A stretch of DNA of 64,000 bases from Clostridium sp. NkU-1 (GCA_001312405.1 BBDR01000002.1:1-64000), one strand, 5' to 3'. Counted from the stretch's first letter, positions 11,314 to 22,454 are shown. The notes: a model not told the origin generated them from the sequence alone. Program-made: numbers and translations.

Positions 11314-14300
11314 ATGTCTCTTCAACTGATACTTGGAGGATCCGGTTCCGGCAAGACCTATCGTCTTTATACGGAATTGATCCGCCAGTCCATAGAACAG
11401 CCGGATACCCGGTATATCGCCATTGTACCGGAACAGTTTACCATGCAGACCCAGAAGGAGATCGTTTCCCTTCATCCAAACCACGGGGTCATGAATATTG
11501 ATATCGTAAGCTTCAAACGTCTTGCCTACCGGGTATTTGAGGAGCTTGCCATTTCAAATCCCCAGGTCCTTGACGATATGGGAAAATCCATGGTGCTGCG
11601 GAAGGTTGCTGCCAATAAGAAAAAGGATCTGGTCCTTTATAAAGAACACTTGTCAAAGTCAGGTTTCATCTCCCAGCTAAAGTCCATGCTGTCAGAGCTT
11701 TACCAGTACGGCGTATCACCGGAAATGCTGAGTGAGGAGATACCGGATACCATAAGTCCCATGCTCCGTCAGAAGCTTTCGGATATCTCTGTCATTTATC
11801 AGGGCTTTAAGGACTACATCAAAGATAAATATATCACCACGGAGGAGATTTTAGACGTACTGTGCAGAGTTCTGCCCCGGTCTGAGCTGATTAAGAACAG
11901 CGTGATCACCCTTGACGGCTATACCGGCTTTACTCCGGTCCAATACCGGATCCTGGAGTTGTTTCTCCGTTACAGCAAACGGGTCATAGTTACCGTGACC
12001 ATAGATCCTGCTGAAAACATAAGCAGAAGATCCGGAGTTCAGGAGCTGTTTTACATGAGCCGTCAGATGATCTGGAAATTAAATGAGCTGGCAAAAGAGA
12101 CAGAGGCAGGAAAAGAGAAGGATATCCTTCTTAAGAACCATCCTGCTGTCCGTTACCTGGGAGAGCCGGAAGGGGAGGACCGGGAAGGGCAGGGCTGCGG
12201 GGAAAATGCCCTGGATTTTCTGGAACAAAACCTATACCGCTATAAAGGGAAATCCTGTCATGAGGTTTCCGGTTCCATACGCCTGATTAAGGCTTTAAAT
12301 CCAATGGAGGAAATCGCCTTTGTGATCCGTTCCATGGAAGAGGAGATTCGGAGCCAGGGACTTCGTTACCGGGATATGGCGGTCATTACCGGGGATATCG
12401 GGGGCTATTCCAATGAAATCATTCATCAGTTTCAGCTAAATGGAATCCCTTATTTCCTGGACAATAAAAAAAGCATTTTAAAAAATCCTATGGTGGAGCT
12501 GATCCGGGCTGCCATGGAGATCATTCAAAAGGATTTTTCCTATGAATCTGTTTTCCGGTATTTAAGAACCGGTCTCATTATATCCAAAGAGGATGAAGAA
12601 AAAACAGACCGCCTGGAAAATTATGTCATTGCCATGGGAATCCGGGGATTTAAAAAGTGGGATACCCAGTGGGAAGGCTGGTACAGGGGAGGCAAGGAGC
12701 TTAATCTGGAAGAATTAAACGAATTTCGGGAAGAGATCATGGCTCCCTTAAGACGCTTAAGAGAGGCATTTAAAAACCCGGATTCCACAGCAGCCTCTAT
12801 GACAGGGGCAGTGACAGCCCTGCTTATGGAGACCGGGATCGAAGAAAAGATGCTGATCTCCTCGGAAAAATTCCGGGCAATGGGAGAATTCACCCTTGCC
12901 ATGGAATACAGCCAGGTTTACGGGCTGGTCATGGATTTATTTGACCGGCTGGCAGGGCTTTTGGGAGAAGAACATGTAAGCCGCAAGGAGTATGGAGAAA
13001 TTCTTGACGCCGGATTTTCTGAGATCCAGGTAGGGCTGATTCCGGCCACCCTGGACCGGGTGGTGGTGGGAGATATCACCAGAACCAGGCTGGATCACAT
13101 TAAGGTATTGTTTTTTGTCGGGGTCAACGACGGGATCGTGCCGGTGAAAAAGGAAAAAAGCAGCCTGTTTACGGACCGGGAAAGAGAATTTCTGGGAAAT
13201 CATGATATGGAGCTGGCTCCTACTGCCAGGGAAGAGGGATTACGGCAAAGGTTTTATCTTTACCTGGCCCTGACAAAACCGGAGAAGCGGCTGGTTTTAT
13301 CCTATGCAGCCATGGATGGCAGCGGGAAAAGCCTGCGCCCCTCTACTTTGGTGGGAGAACTGAAAAGGCTGTTTCCCGGCCTTTTGGAGACCGCCCCCTC
13401 CAGGCTGGGGGTTCCCCTGTCCATGAGAGAGGCAAAGGATCAGCTGGCAAACGGACTCCGTGAGTATGGAAAGACCGGGGAAGACAGGAAGCTATTGGAG
13501 CTTTTAAAGGCATTTCTTTTGTCTGAGGACCACAGAGAGGAAGGAAAGAGGCTGGCAGAAGCCGCTTTCTATGCCTATGAGCAGAGGGGAATCGGGAAAG
13601 TGGCAGCAAAAGCCTCTACGGTTCTGTTATAAGCGGAAGTGTTACGAGGATGGAACAGTACGCCTCCTGCGCCTATGCCCATTTCTTAAATTACGGGCTG
13701 GAACTGATGGAACGGCAGGAATATGAGCTTGCTGCCATGGATATTGGGAACCTGTTTCATGATTCCATTGACTTATGGTTTCAGCGGATGAAAGAGGAAG
13801 GAAGGGATTTTAGGAACATCACAGAGGAGGAGAGGAAAAGCCTGGTCCATGAATGCGTGGCTAACGTGACAGAAGAATACGGCAATACCATTTTAAAAAG
13901 CTCTGCCAGAAATGCTTATCTGGCAGGCAAGGTGGAGCGGATTACGGACCGGACGGTATGGGCTCTTTCGGAGCAGCTGAAAAAGGGAGATTTTGTTCCG
14001 GTGGGATTTGAGGTTTCCTTTTCCGCTGCTGACCAGTTAAAGGCTATGAGAATCCCTTTGTCAAAGGAGGAAGCCATTCATTTAAGAGGCAGGATCGACC
14101 GCATGGATTTATGCGAGGATGAAGATGCAGTTTATGTGAAGATCATCGATTATAAGTCAGGAAGCACGGCGTTTGACTTGACGGCCCTGTATTACGGCCT
14201 TCAGCTTCAGCTGGTGGTCTATATGGATGCTGCTGTCGAGATGGAGGAGAGGAAAAAGCAGGACAAGCCTGTGGTTCCTGCCGGCATCTTCTATTATAAT

Positions 14301-14774
14301 ATCAACGATCCGGTCATCGACAGGGAAGGTGAAATGACTGATGAGGAAATCAGCGGAAGGATGTTGAAACAGCTTCGCATGAATGGCCTGGTCAACAGCG
14401 ATTTAAGCGCCATAGCCCACTTAGATCATGAGATTGAAACAGAATCTGATGTAATTCCTGTTGCAATGAAAAATGGAATCATACAGGAAGCAAGGTCATC
14501 GGTTGCAGGCGGCAAGCGTTTTTCCGCATTAAGACAGTTTGTGCGGGAAAAGCTGACTTCAGAAGGAAGAGAGATCCTTGACGGCGTAATCGATGTAAAT
14601 CCCTATAAGCAGGGAAACAGAAGCGCCTGCGATTACTGCCCTTACCATGCTGTCTGCGGATTCGATTTAAAGACAACCGGATATGGTTTCCGGAAATTTA
14701 AAGCTTTAAAATCCGAGGAGATATGGCCGGTCATTGAAGGAGAAGAAGAGGAAGGTGAGTCAAATGGCGATTAG
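11314..14774 (+). CDS. addB: ATP-dependent helicase/nuclease subunit B, AddB (frame broken)
   Basis: Subunit of the AddAB helicase-nuclease that resects double-strand breaks for RecA. The N terminus has a Walker A motif ([11 protein letters not shown], about residues 8-16). The C terminus carries the RecB-type nuclease core (IDYKSG), and [14 protein letters not shown] belongs to the cysteine set that holds an iron-sulphur cluster. A lost C near 13612 breaks the frame; the join reads [20 protein letters not shown], covering the first of the cluster cysteines. Joined length is about 1150 residues, normal for clostridial AddB. AAGGAGG lies 11 bases before the ATG. The end overlaps the addA start by 11 bases, so translation is probably coupled. 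Confidence 0.93.
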
Positions 14775-17700
14775 CTGGACAGAGGAACAAAGGGCTGTCA
14801 TTGAAAGCAGAAACAGGAATCTCCTGGTATCGGCGGCGGCAGGGAGCGGGAAAACGGCCGTGCTGGTAGAAAGGATCATCCGCATGATCACGGAAGGAGA
14901 AAATCCCTTAAGGATCGATCAGCTTCTGGTCATGACCTTTACCAAGCAGCTGCCGATGAAATGCGGGAACGGGTGTTAAAGGCCGTAGATGAAAAGCTCA
15001 TGGAGAATCCTGACAGCTCTCATTTACAGATGCAGGCAGCCATGATTCCCTATGCCCAGATCACCACCATTGACAGCTTTTGCCTTGGACTTATTAAAGA
15101 TCATTATAATAAGCTGGATATTGATCCTGCTTTTCGGGTAGGGGATGAGGGAGAGCTTATCCTTTTACGGGCTGATGTGATGAAGGAGATGCTGGAAGAG
15201 TATTACGAAAAGGCCGATCCCTTATTTGCGAAGTTTGTGGAAACCTATGCCACGGGAAAGTCTGACAGAGGAATTGAGGATTATATCATGCAGGTATATA
15301 CCTTTTCCCAGAGCAATCCCTGGCCAATGGAATGGCTTGACCGATGCAGGAAAGAGCTTGAGACTTCTGACATGGATCAGATCATGGATACCGGCTGGAT
15401 GAAATTTTTAATGAAGGATGCAGGGCTTCAGCTTTCGGAATTAAAATTCCAGGTGGAGAAGGCCATGGAGGTCTGTGAAGAGGAAAACGGTCCCGGGGCC
15501 TATCTTCCCATGCTGGCAAACGACTTACAGATGCTGGGCCGTTTAAGTCTTGCGGAAGATTATGAAGCGTTTAATGAGCAGTTAAAAAAGGTCTCCTTTG
15601 ACCGCCTTGCTTCCATTCGCAGCAAGGATATTGATGCAGAAAAGAAAGCTTTTGTAACGGGAATCAGGGACAGGGTGAAAAAGGCGGTTGGAAAGCTCCT
15701 TGATTTATACTGTTTTGAATCGCCGGAGGAGGTTCTTTCCGATATCAGGGGAACCAGGGACGCGGTGACGACCCTTCTTCATCTGGCAGGAGAATATGCC
15801 CGTAAGTATCAGGAGAAGAAAAAAAAGAAAAGAACCTGGTGGATTTTAATGATTTGGAGCATTATGCTTTGGAAATACTGCTTAAAAAGGAAGAGGAAAA
15901 GGTAATACCCACCGAGGTGGCTGATGAGCTTAGCAGGCAGTTCGAGGAAATCCTGGTAGACGAATACCAGGACAGCAATGATGTCCAGGAGGCCCTGATA
16001 GGCAGTATTTCCAGAGAACGGTTTGGAAGCCCTAACGTGTTTATGGTAGGCGATGTGAAGCAGAGCATCTACCAGTTCCGTCTTGCCAGGCCCCAGTTGT
16101 TTTTAGAGAAATATGATTCCTATTCCAGGGAGGAAGGGAAGTATCAGAAAATCGAGCTGCACCAGAATTTCCGAAGCAGGGAGCAGGTCCTTACAAGCAT
16201 TAATGAGGTATTCTACCAGATCATGACAAAAAATCTGGGAAATATACAGTATACAAAGGATGCAGCACTCCATCCGGGAGCAGAATTTCCTAAGGAAGAG
16301 GGACGTGTTGGAGAGAAAACGGAGCTTCTTATGATCCATGGATCAGGGAACTTATTAAAGCAGCTTGACGAAGATGCCGTTGATTATACCAGCCGGGAGA
16401 TGGAGGCAAAGATCATTGCAGGGAAGATCAAGGAGCTTACGGATCCGGTAAACGGCCTTCTCATCTGGGATAAAGGGCTGGGAGGAAAGGGAGGCTACCG
16501 TATCGCTGGATATGGGGATGTGGTCATCCTCCTAAGGAGCTTAAGCGGCTGGGCGGAAGACTTTGTAAACGTCCTGATGAACGAAGGGATCCCTGCCTAT
16601 GCGGAACGGAAAACCGGATATTTTACGGCACCTGAGGTGGAAACCATCCTTTCCATGCTGAATATCATAGACAATCCCATGCAGGACATCCCTTTGGCGG
16701 CAGTATTAAAGTCACCCATAGGCAGGGTGACGGATGAGGAAATGGCTCATTTGATGGCTGTCTGGAAAAAGACGGCTAAAAAAGGCCAGGACAGGGGACT
16801 ATATGGAGCATGGCAGCATTACAGGAAGGAATATGGGGAGATGGAGGATCCGGATTATCCGGACCTGTTTAAGAAGCTGGAGACTTTTTTGGGGCTGCTT
16901 TCTCTTTACAGGAAAAAAATCGTCTTATCTTTCCATTCATGAACTGCTTTATGACCTTTATGAAGGAACCGGCTATTATGATTATATTTCCGCCATGCCG
17001 GCAGGAGAGGTCCGAAGGGCCAATCTTTCCATGCTGGTAGAAAAGGCTTCTGCCTATGAGAAGACCAGCTATACCGGATTGTTCCATTTTATCCGTTACA
17101 TTGAAAACCTGAAAAAATACGATACGGATTTTGGGGAGGCTTCCCTGGCTGGGGAAGAGAATACGGTCCGGGTCATGAGCATCCACAAGAGCAAGGGACT
17201 GGAATTTCCGGTGGTTTTTCTGGCAGGTATGGGGAAAAAGTTTAATAAGCAGGATTCCTATGGAAAGATCCTCATTGATCCTGACTTAGGAATAGGAACG
17301 GACCATCTGGATCTTGAACGGCGTGTCAAAGCGCCTACCTTAAAAAAACATGTCCTGGGTCGAAAAATGGACCTTGGAGCCATGGGGGAGGAGCTTCGCG
17401 TGCTCTACGTTGCTATGACAAGGGCAAAAGAAAAGCTGGTGATGACAGGACTTGACCGGTATCTGGACAAAAAACTGGAGCGCTTTGCCGAGATTTTAAG
17501 AGTGGAGGGCCAGATCCCCTTTACCATTCTTGGTTCCGCGGACTCCTATTTAGACTGGATGCTCATGAGCCTGTCAGGAAAATATTCCATTTCCCAAATC
17601 CAGGGTAAGGAGGGAGCGGACACTGGGAATTTGATTCTAAAGGAATTGTCGGTATCTGATTTAGTAGGAGGAGAGATAGAACGGCAGGCGGAAAAGAAGC

Positions 17701-18455
17701 TGACAAAGGACGCTCTCCTGTCCCTTGATACGGTCAGAATTTATGACCAGGAATTTGCAGCGGACCTAAGGGCTGCTTTTGAGTACCGTTATCCCCATGA
17801 GGCTGATACCAGGCTCCATACCAAGATGACCGTATCCGAGTTAAAAAAGCAGGGGCAGTTTGCAGATGAGGAAGAAAGTGAGTTTCTTCCTACGATTCCC
17901 TCATTCCTAAGAGAAGAGGATAAGGAGGAACGCACTGGAGGAGCATTCCGGGGAACTGCCTATCACAGGGCTATGGAGCTTTTGGACTTTGGAAAGGTAA
18001 GAACCAGGGACGATTTAAGAAATGCCCTGGAAGGATTTCGCAGGGATCAGCGGATGGACGAAGAAAGCCTTTCTCTTTTGTCGGAGAATACCATTATGGC
18101 CTTTTTGAACTCTTCCCTTGGAAAGCGGCTGGCGGCGGCAGAAGTCTCAGGGCGTTTGAAAAAGGAACAGCAGTTTGTCGTGGGAATTCCTGCACGGGAT
18201 ATAGATGCAGGGGACTCCGATGAACTGATCCTCATTCAGGGTATCATGGATGCCTATATGGAAGAGGAAGGAGGCCTGGTTTTGGTGGACTATAAAACGG
18301 ATCATATAAGGCCTGGAGAAGAAAAGGTGCTGGCAGACCGGTATCAGATGCAGATGGATTATTATGAACGTGCCCTGGAACAGATGACAGGGAAAAAGGT
18401 CAGGGAAAAAATCATTTATTCCATGACACTGGAAAAGGAAATAACCCTGAGCTGA
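14764..18455 (+). CDS. addA: ATP-dependent helicase/nuclease subunit A, AddA (frame broken three times)
   Basis: UvrD-type 3'-5' helicase plus nuclease, partner of AddB. Motifs in order are Walker [10 protein letters not shown] (residues 23-31), TTIDSF, LVDEYQD (Walker B), [45 protein letters not shown] and the C-terminal nuclease motif VLVDYKTD. Joined length is about 1230 residues. Breaks are a lost G near 14945, an A-run error at 15819-15826 and one extra A in 16913-16919. Because helicase and nuclease motifs are all intact across the breaks, I read these as sequencing errors. The start at 14764 lies inside the end of addB; AGGTGAG precedes it. Confidence 0.93.
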
Positions 18456-18468
18456 AGGCTTTGGAGGG

Positions 18469-18496
18469 TTGCTAAAAAATGACAATATGTTAAAAT
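18469..18496 (+). promoter_or_regulatory. Possible promoter for the selD operon
   Basis: TTGCTA (18469-18474), 16-base spacer, TAAAAT (18491-18496), about 40 bases before selD. Confidence 0.4.
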
Positions 18497-18534
18497 AATA
18501 GAAGATATCTATATATACAAGGAGAAGAACAGGT

Positions 18535-19581
18535 ATGATACCAGATCAGGAAGTAAGACTTACCCAAATGACGAAAACGGCTGGCTGTGCCGCTAAAATC
18601 GGCCCTGGAACCCTTGCCGGGATCTTAGAGAACCTGCCTAAATTTCAGGATCCCAATCTGCTGGTGGGGATCGAGACCTCTGACGACGGAGCAATCTATA
18701 AGGTAAACGAGGAAACCGCATTGATTCAGACCCTTGATTTTTTTACCCCAGTGGTGGATGATCCATATACCTTTGGCCAGATAGCGGCTGCCAATGCACT
18801 GAGTGATATTTATGCCATGGGAGGGGAACCAAAAGTGGCTCTTAATATTGTGGCATGGCCAAACTGCGTCAACCCGGCTTTTTTGGGGAAGATTTTAGAG
18901 GGCGGGGCCTCCAAGGTTCTTGAGGCAGGTGCTGTACTTGCCGGAGGTCATTCCATTCAGGATGACGAACCTAAATATGGCTTAAGTGTTACCGGATTTG
19001 TTCATCCGGACAAGGTTTTTAAAAACTGCGAAGCCAGACCGGGAGATGTTCTCATTCTGACAAAGCCTTTGGGAACCGGGATCGTCAACACGGCTGTCAA
19101 GGCGGATATGGCATCAGAAGAAGCGAAACAGGAAGTGATCCGTGTCATGACCTCTTTAAATAAGAAGGCAAAGCAGGTGATCGAGCATTATGAAATTCAT
19201 AGCTGCACCGATATTACAGGCTTTGGCCTGGCAGGCCATGCGGTTGAGATGGCAGAGGGCAGCGGGGTCACAATAGAAATTTTCGTTAAGGATTTGCCAA
19301 TCCAAAAGGAAGCGAAGAGCCTTGCCCAGATGGGACTTATTCCGGAAGGGGCTTACCGGAACCGTTCCTATACGGAGAGCAAGCTGGATTTTGGGGAGAC
19401 AGAGGAATACATCCGCGATATTTTCTGTGATCCCCAGACTTCAGGCGGACTTTTAATCAGTGTTTCGCCTGAGGTGGCAAAAAGCATTATGAAGGATTTA
19501 GAAGAAGCGGAAATGGAGACAGCTTACGGCATCATCGGACAGGTGGTGGAACAAGAAGAAAAATCAGTAAAGTTGAGGTAA
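18535..19581 (+). CDS. selD: Selenide, water dikinase
   Basis: Makes selenophosphate from selenide and ATP, the activated selenium donor for selenocysteine, selenouridine and the labile selenium of molybdenum hydroxylases. The 348-residue protein is intact. The N-terminal active-site segment TAGCAAKIG has the catalytic Cys (residue 18) and Lys (residue 21). E. coli SelD has GCGCK here, so the second Cys is Ala and no selenocysteine is used. Later motifs include ETSDDGAIY, LDFFTPVVDD, AGGHSIQDDEPKYGLS and DPQTSGGLL. AAGGAGAAG precedes the start. The aminotransferase gene begins 4 bases after the stop. No selA or selB is in the window, and no tRNA-Sec gene was noticed. Confidence 0.95.
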   Translation: MIPDQEVRLTQMTKTAGCAAKIGPGTLAGILENLPKFQDPNLLVGIETSDDGAIYKVNEETALIQTLDFFTPVVDDPYTFGQIAAANALSDIYAMGGEPKVALNIVAWPNCVNPAFLGKILEGGASKVLEAGAVLAGGHSIQDDEPKYGLSVTGFVHPDKVFKNCEARPGDVLILTKPLGTGIVNTAVKADMASEEAKQEVIRVMTSLNKKAKQVIEHYEIHSCTDITGFGLAGHAVEMAEGSGVTIEIFVKDLPIQKEAKSLAQMGLIPEGAYRNRSYTESKLDFGETEEYIRDIFCDPQTSGGLLISVSPEVAKSIMKDLEEAEMETAYGIIGQVVEQEEKSVKLR

Positions 19582-19585
19582 GGAT

Positions 19586-20726
19586 ATGATCTATCTGGAT
19601 AATGCGGCAACCTCCTGCCAGAAGCCGGAGGAAGTGATAAAGGCAGTGACTGAGGCCATGGTCACTCTTGGGAATTCCGGCCGGGGAGCCCATGGGGCAT
19701 CCTTAGATGCGTCCCGTCTGATTTTCCATACCCGCAGGCTCATTGCAGAGCTTTTTCATGCAGGAGATCCTTCCGGGTAGCCTTTACAGCCAATTCCACG
19801 GCCAGCTTAAATATGGCCATCCAGGGCCTGTTTAAACCAGGCGATCATGTAATTACCACCATGATGGAACATAATTCCGTACTGCGTCCCCTGTACCTGA
19901 TGGAAGAACAGGGGGTGGAGCTTACCATCTTCCCGCAGATCAAAAGGGAAGGATCCGGTATGAGGATATTGAGGAGAACGTGGGTCAGAATACAAAGGCA
20001 GTGGTCTGTACCCATGCCTCTAACTTAACGGGGAATATGAATGACCTGGAAACCATTGGAAGGATCTGTAAAAAGAATGGGCTCCTTCTGGTGGTGGATG
20101 CATCCCAGACCGCCGGAGTGTTTGACATCGATATGGAGAGAATGGGAATCCATGTTTTGTGCTTTACCGGTCACAAGGGGCTTTTGGGCCCTCAGGGAAC
20201 AGGAGGAATCTGTGTCCGTCAGGGAGTTTCCATACGCCCTCTTATGGTGGGTGGAAGCGGAGTGAAAAGCTACTTAAAGACCCAGCCGGAGGAGATGCCG
20301 GAGGTTTTGGAAGCAGGAACCTTAAACGGACACGGGATTGCAGGCCTTCATGCAGCCCTTTTGTATCTTGAGAAAACCGGAATGGGAACCATCCGGGAAA
20401 GAGAGCTGCTTCTTATGAGGCGGTTCTATGAAGGGGTAAAGGATATTCCGGGAGTCCGGGTATATGGAGACTTTTCAGAAGAGGCCCTTCTTTGCCGCGC
20501 TCCGGTGGTGGCTCTTAACATTGGGGATTACGATTCCGGGGAAGTATCTGATGAACTGGCTAACTCTTACGGAATCTATACCAGGGCGGGAGCACACTGC
20601 GCTCCTCTCATGCACCAGGCCCTTGGAACGGTGGAGCAGGGCGCCGTGCGTTTTTCCATGTCCCATTATAATAAAGAAGAAGAAATCGATGAAGCCATTC
20701 ATGCAGTAAGGGAGCTGAGCCTATGA
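19586..20726 (+). CDS. Cysteine desulfurase-like class V aminotransferase (EF2568 type; frame broken twice)
   Basis: PLP enzyme that takes sulphur or selenium from cysteine/selenocysteine. The joined protein is about 380 residues. The start MIYLDNAATS is typical; the PLP lysine is in CFTGHKGLLGPQGTGG and a candidate catalytic Cys is in RAGAHCAPLMH. It resembles the TIGR01977/EF2568 subfamily, which occurs beside selD in genomes with selenium-dependent molybdenum hydroxylases (family knowledge). Breaks are a lost C near 19774 (DPSRVAFTANSTASLNMAIQ is restored) and a lost base near 19940. It is 4 bases after selD and overlaps the LysR gene by ATGA, so one operon is likely. Delivering selenium to SelD or to the hydroxylase is inference. 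Confidence 0.85.
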
Positions 20727-21629
20727 ATTTGAAACAATTGGAAGCGTTTGTGTGCGTAGCGGAAGAAAAAAAGCTTTTCAGCGGCTGCCAAGAAGCTTTA
20801 TCTGACCCAGCCTACGGTAAGCGCCCATATCAGCTCTTTAGAAAAGGAATTGGGGGTCCGGCTGTTTGTCCGCACCACAAAGGATGTGGAGCTGTCCCAG
20901 GAGGGAGAGATGCTTTATGGCAATGCAAGGCGAATGCTGCAGCTGGAAAAAAATATCCTCCGGGATTTCACTCAGAAGGATTTAAAAACAGCCAATAAAA
21001 TCATAGTGGGCGCTTCCACGGTCCCCGGACAGTACATTCTGCCTCAGATTCTTTCTCTGTTTTCCAGAACCTACCCTGGAAACCAGCTGGAATTAAAGGA
21101 GGCAGACAGTATGGAAGTGGTCCGGATGGTTCAGGATGGACAGGTGGAAATCGGCTTTACAGGAACCATGTGCTCCGATTCTACCTGTGTGTTTGAACCC
21201 TTTTATTCTGACCGTCTGGTGATTATTACTCCCAATAATGAAAAATACCGCCAATATAAAAATACCGGGTTTCCCATAGAACAGTTTTATGAGGAGAGGT
21301 GGATCCTCCGGGAGGAAGGCTCCGGCACAAGAAAGGAAGCGGAACGTCATTTACAGGAAATGGGTGTGGATTTAAGCCGTCTGGAAATTGTGGCGACTAT
21401 CAGCAATCAGGAAACCATTAAAAAGTCAGTGGAAGCGGCTATGGGCATTTCCATCATATCTGCTGCCGCTGTGGTTGATTATGTAGAACAGGGATCCCTG
21501 CTTCGTTTTTCACCGGGAGCCGAGGAAGTTTGCCGGAAATTATATATGGTTTGGAGCAAAAATCACAAGCCCGGTAAAGCAGCAAGATTATTTATCCGTT
21601 TTATCCGGGAGCTATATGCGTATTTATAG
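20723..21629 (+). CDS. LysR family regulator in the selD operon (frame broken)
   Basis: Transcription factor with an N-terminal winged helix (MNLKQLEAFVCVAEE, then in the restored frame SFSAAAKKLYLTQPTVSAHI) and a C-terminal ligand domain (about residues 90-300, periplasmic-binding-protein fold). One extra A in the run 20766-20772 breaks the frame. Joined length of about 300 residues is normal. It overlaps the preceding stop codon (ATGA). Its position inside the selenium operon, not divergent as most LysR genes are, suggests autoregulation or control of selenium or sulphur genes; the inducer is unknown. A relation to CysB-type regulators cannot be judged by eye. Confidence 0.8.
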
Positions 21630-21695
21630 AGCCTTCCTATAAGCCCGAAATGGCGGATGATGCAGAAATTATTTTGGAAATGCAGGTTAGAGATC

Positions 21696-21932
21696 ATGAG
21701 AAAAAAAGAACAAAAAATTGTTATTACCTTCCGCACAACTGCAGAGGCCATTGCACTGGAATCCCAATGCCAGAAAGAGGGAATACCGGGACGGCTCATT
21801 CCGGTTCCCAGACAAATATCTTCCGGCTGCGGACTTTCCTGGGCTATGCCCATTGACTGGGAGGGAGACATAGGACAGTGGATGGAAAGCAGGGGGCTTA
21901 GCTGGGAACAGTATGGGGAATACCTGATCTGA
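21696..21932 (+). CDS. DUF3343 protein, putative Se/S carrier-like
   Basis: A 78-residue protein. After the start MRKKEQKIVITFRTTAEAIA it has the family pattern ending VPRQISSGCGLSWAMP, with a single conserved cysteine in the SGCGLS turn. DUF3343 proteins occur beside selD/yedF-type genes and are annotated as putative selenium or sulphur carriers (family knowledge; not biochemically settled as far as I know). The start at 21696 gives the standard N terminus; the ribosome site is weak. It follows the LysR gene by 66 bases and a terminator-like hairpin follows it, so it is probably the last gene of the selD operon. Confidence 0.7.
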   Translation: MRKKEQKIVITFRTTAEAIALESQCQKEGIPGRLIPVPRQISSGCGLSWAMPIDWEGDIGQWMESRGLSWEQYGEYLI

Positions 21933-21973
21933 TCTTATGAATAAAATATGTGAAAGTTTTAACATATTGAAAG

Positions 21974-22023
21974 AGAAAGAGTCTGAGGGGAACGGCTGCG
22001 GCTGTTCTTTTCCGGCTCTTTCT
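21974..22023 (+). terminator. Terminator-like hairpin after the selD operon
   Basis: AGAAAGAG and CTCTTTCT flank a GC-rich centre (ACGGCTGCGGCTGTTC), followed by TTAAAG. It ends the selD-to-DUF3343 transcript or isolates it from the guanine deaminase promoter. Confidence 0.5.
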
Positions 22024-22148
22024 TTAAAGTTATGTAAATAGAAAATTTTTTTTATAGAAAAAAATCTATTAATAATTTGCCGACAATTGTTGATTAAAAG
22101 GTAAGAAAACTATAAAATTATGGTAAATGCACAAAAATAAAATAGGTA

Positions 22149-22178
22149 TTGACAAATAGTTGTACAATATGATATAGT
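22149..22178 (+). promoter_or_regulatory. Promoter of the guanine deaminase transcript
   Basis: Perfect TTGACA (22149-22154), 18-base spacer, TATAGT (22173-22178, 5 of 6 consensus). The predicted start near 22185 lies just before the purine aptamer. Confidence 0.75.
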
Positions 22179-22180
22179 CA

Positions 22181-22205
22181 ACCTGTCACAAATTACAGGT
22201 TTTTT
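22181..22205. promoter_or_regulatory. Inverted repeat over the transcription start, possible operator
   Basis: ACCTGT (22181-22186) and ACAGGT (22195-22200) form a perfect 6-bp inverted repeat with 8 bases between, followed by T. Because it straddles the predicted +1 (about 22185), the 5' arm would be only partly transcribed, which favours an operator over a terminator. Confidence 0.4.
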
Positions 22206-22225
22206 AGTATCAGTATTCATAAGGG

Positions 22226-22288
22226 ACTTATATATGCTCATAATTGGTTGAGCGTTTCTACCAACTACCGTAATAGTTGCCTATAAGT
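22226..22288 (+). promoter_or_regulatory. Guanine-class purine riboswitch aptamer
   Basis: P1 is ACTTATA (22226-22232) paired with TATAAGT (22282-22288). P2 is GCTCA/TGAGC with GG in its loop. J2/3 is GTTTCTAC (22254-22261), the family's invariant core. P3 is CAACTA/TAGTTG with loop CCGTAA. J3/1 is CC (22280-22281), so position 74 is C, the guanine/hypoxanthine/xanthine type; adenine aptamers have U. Position 73 is C where most purine aptamers have A. It sits about 165 bases before the guanine deaminase start. The expression platform is not resolved: possible stems include CACGC/GCGTG (22291-22340) and CCGTAT/ATACGG just before the ribosome site. Confidence 0.88.
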
Positions 22289-22454
22289 TTCCACGCCATA
22301 ATAAGCCCAGATTTTTTATTGTGTTTTTATGCTGTGCGTGTGAACAGATGGAATGAACGGTGGTTTTTTTATTGCGCAGAATTTTCGGAATGGATGGAAC
22401 GCCGCAATTATGGCTGCCGTATTTTTATTTTTCTGATACGGAATGGGAGGTTCT

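Noticed and set aside
18535..18600. Selenocysteine in SelD
   Set aside because: The active-site position is a TGT cysteine codon (TAGCAAK motif), not TGA.
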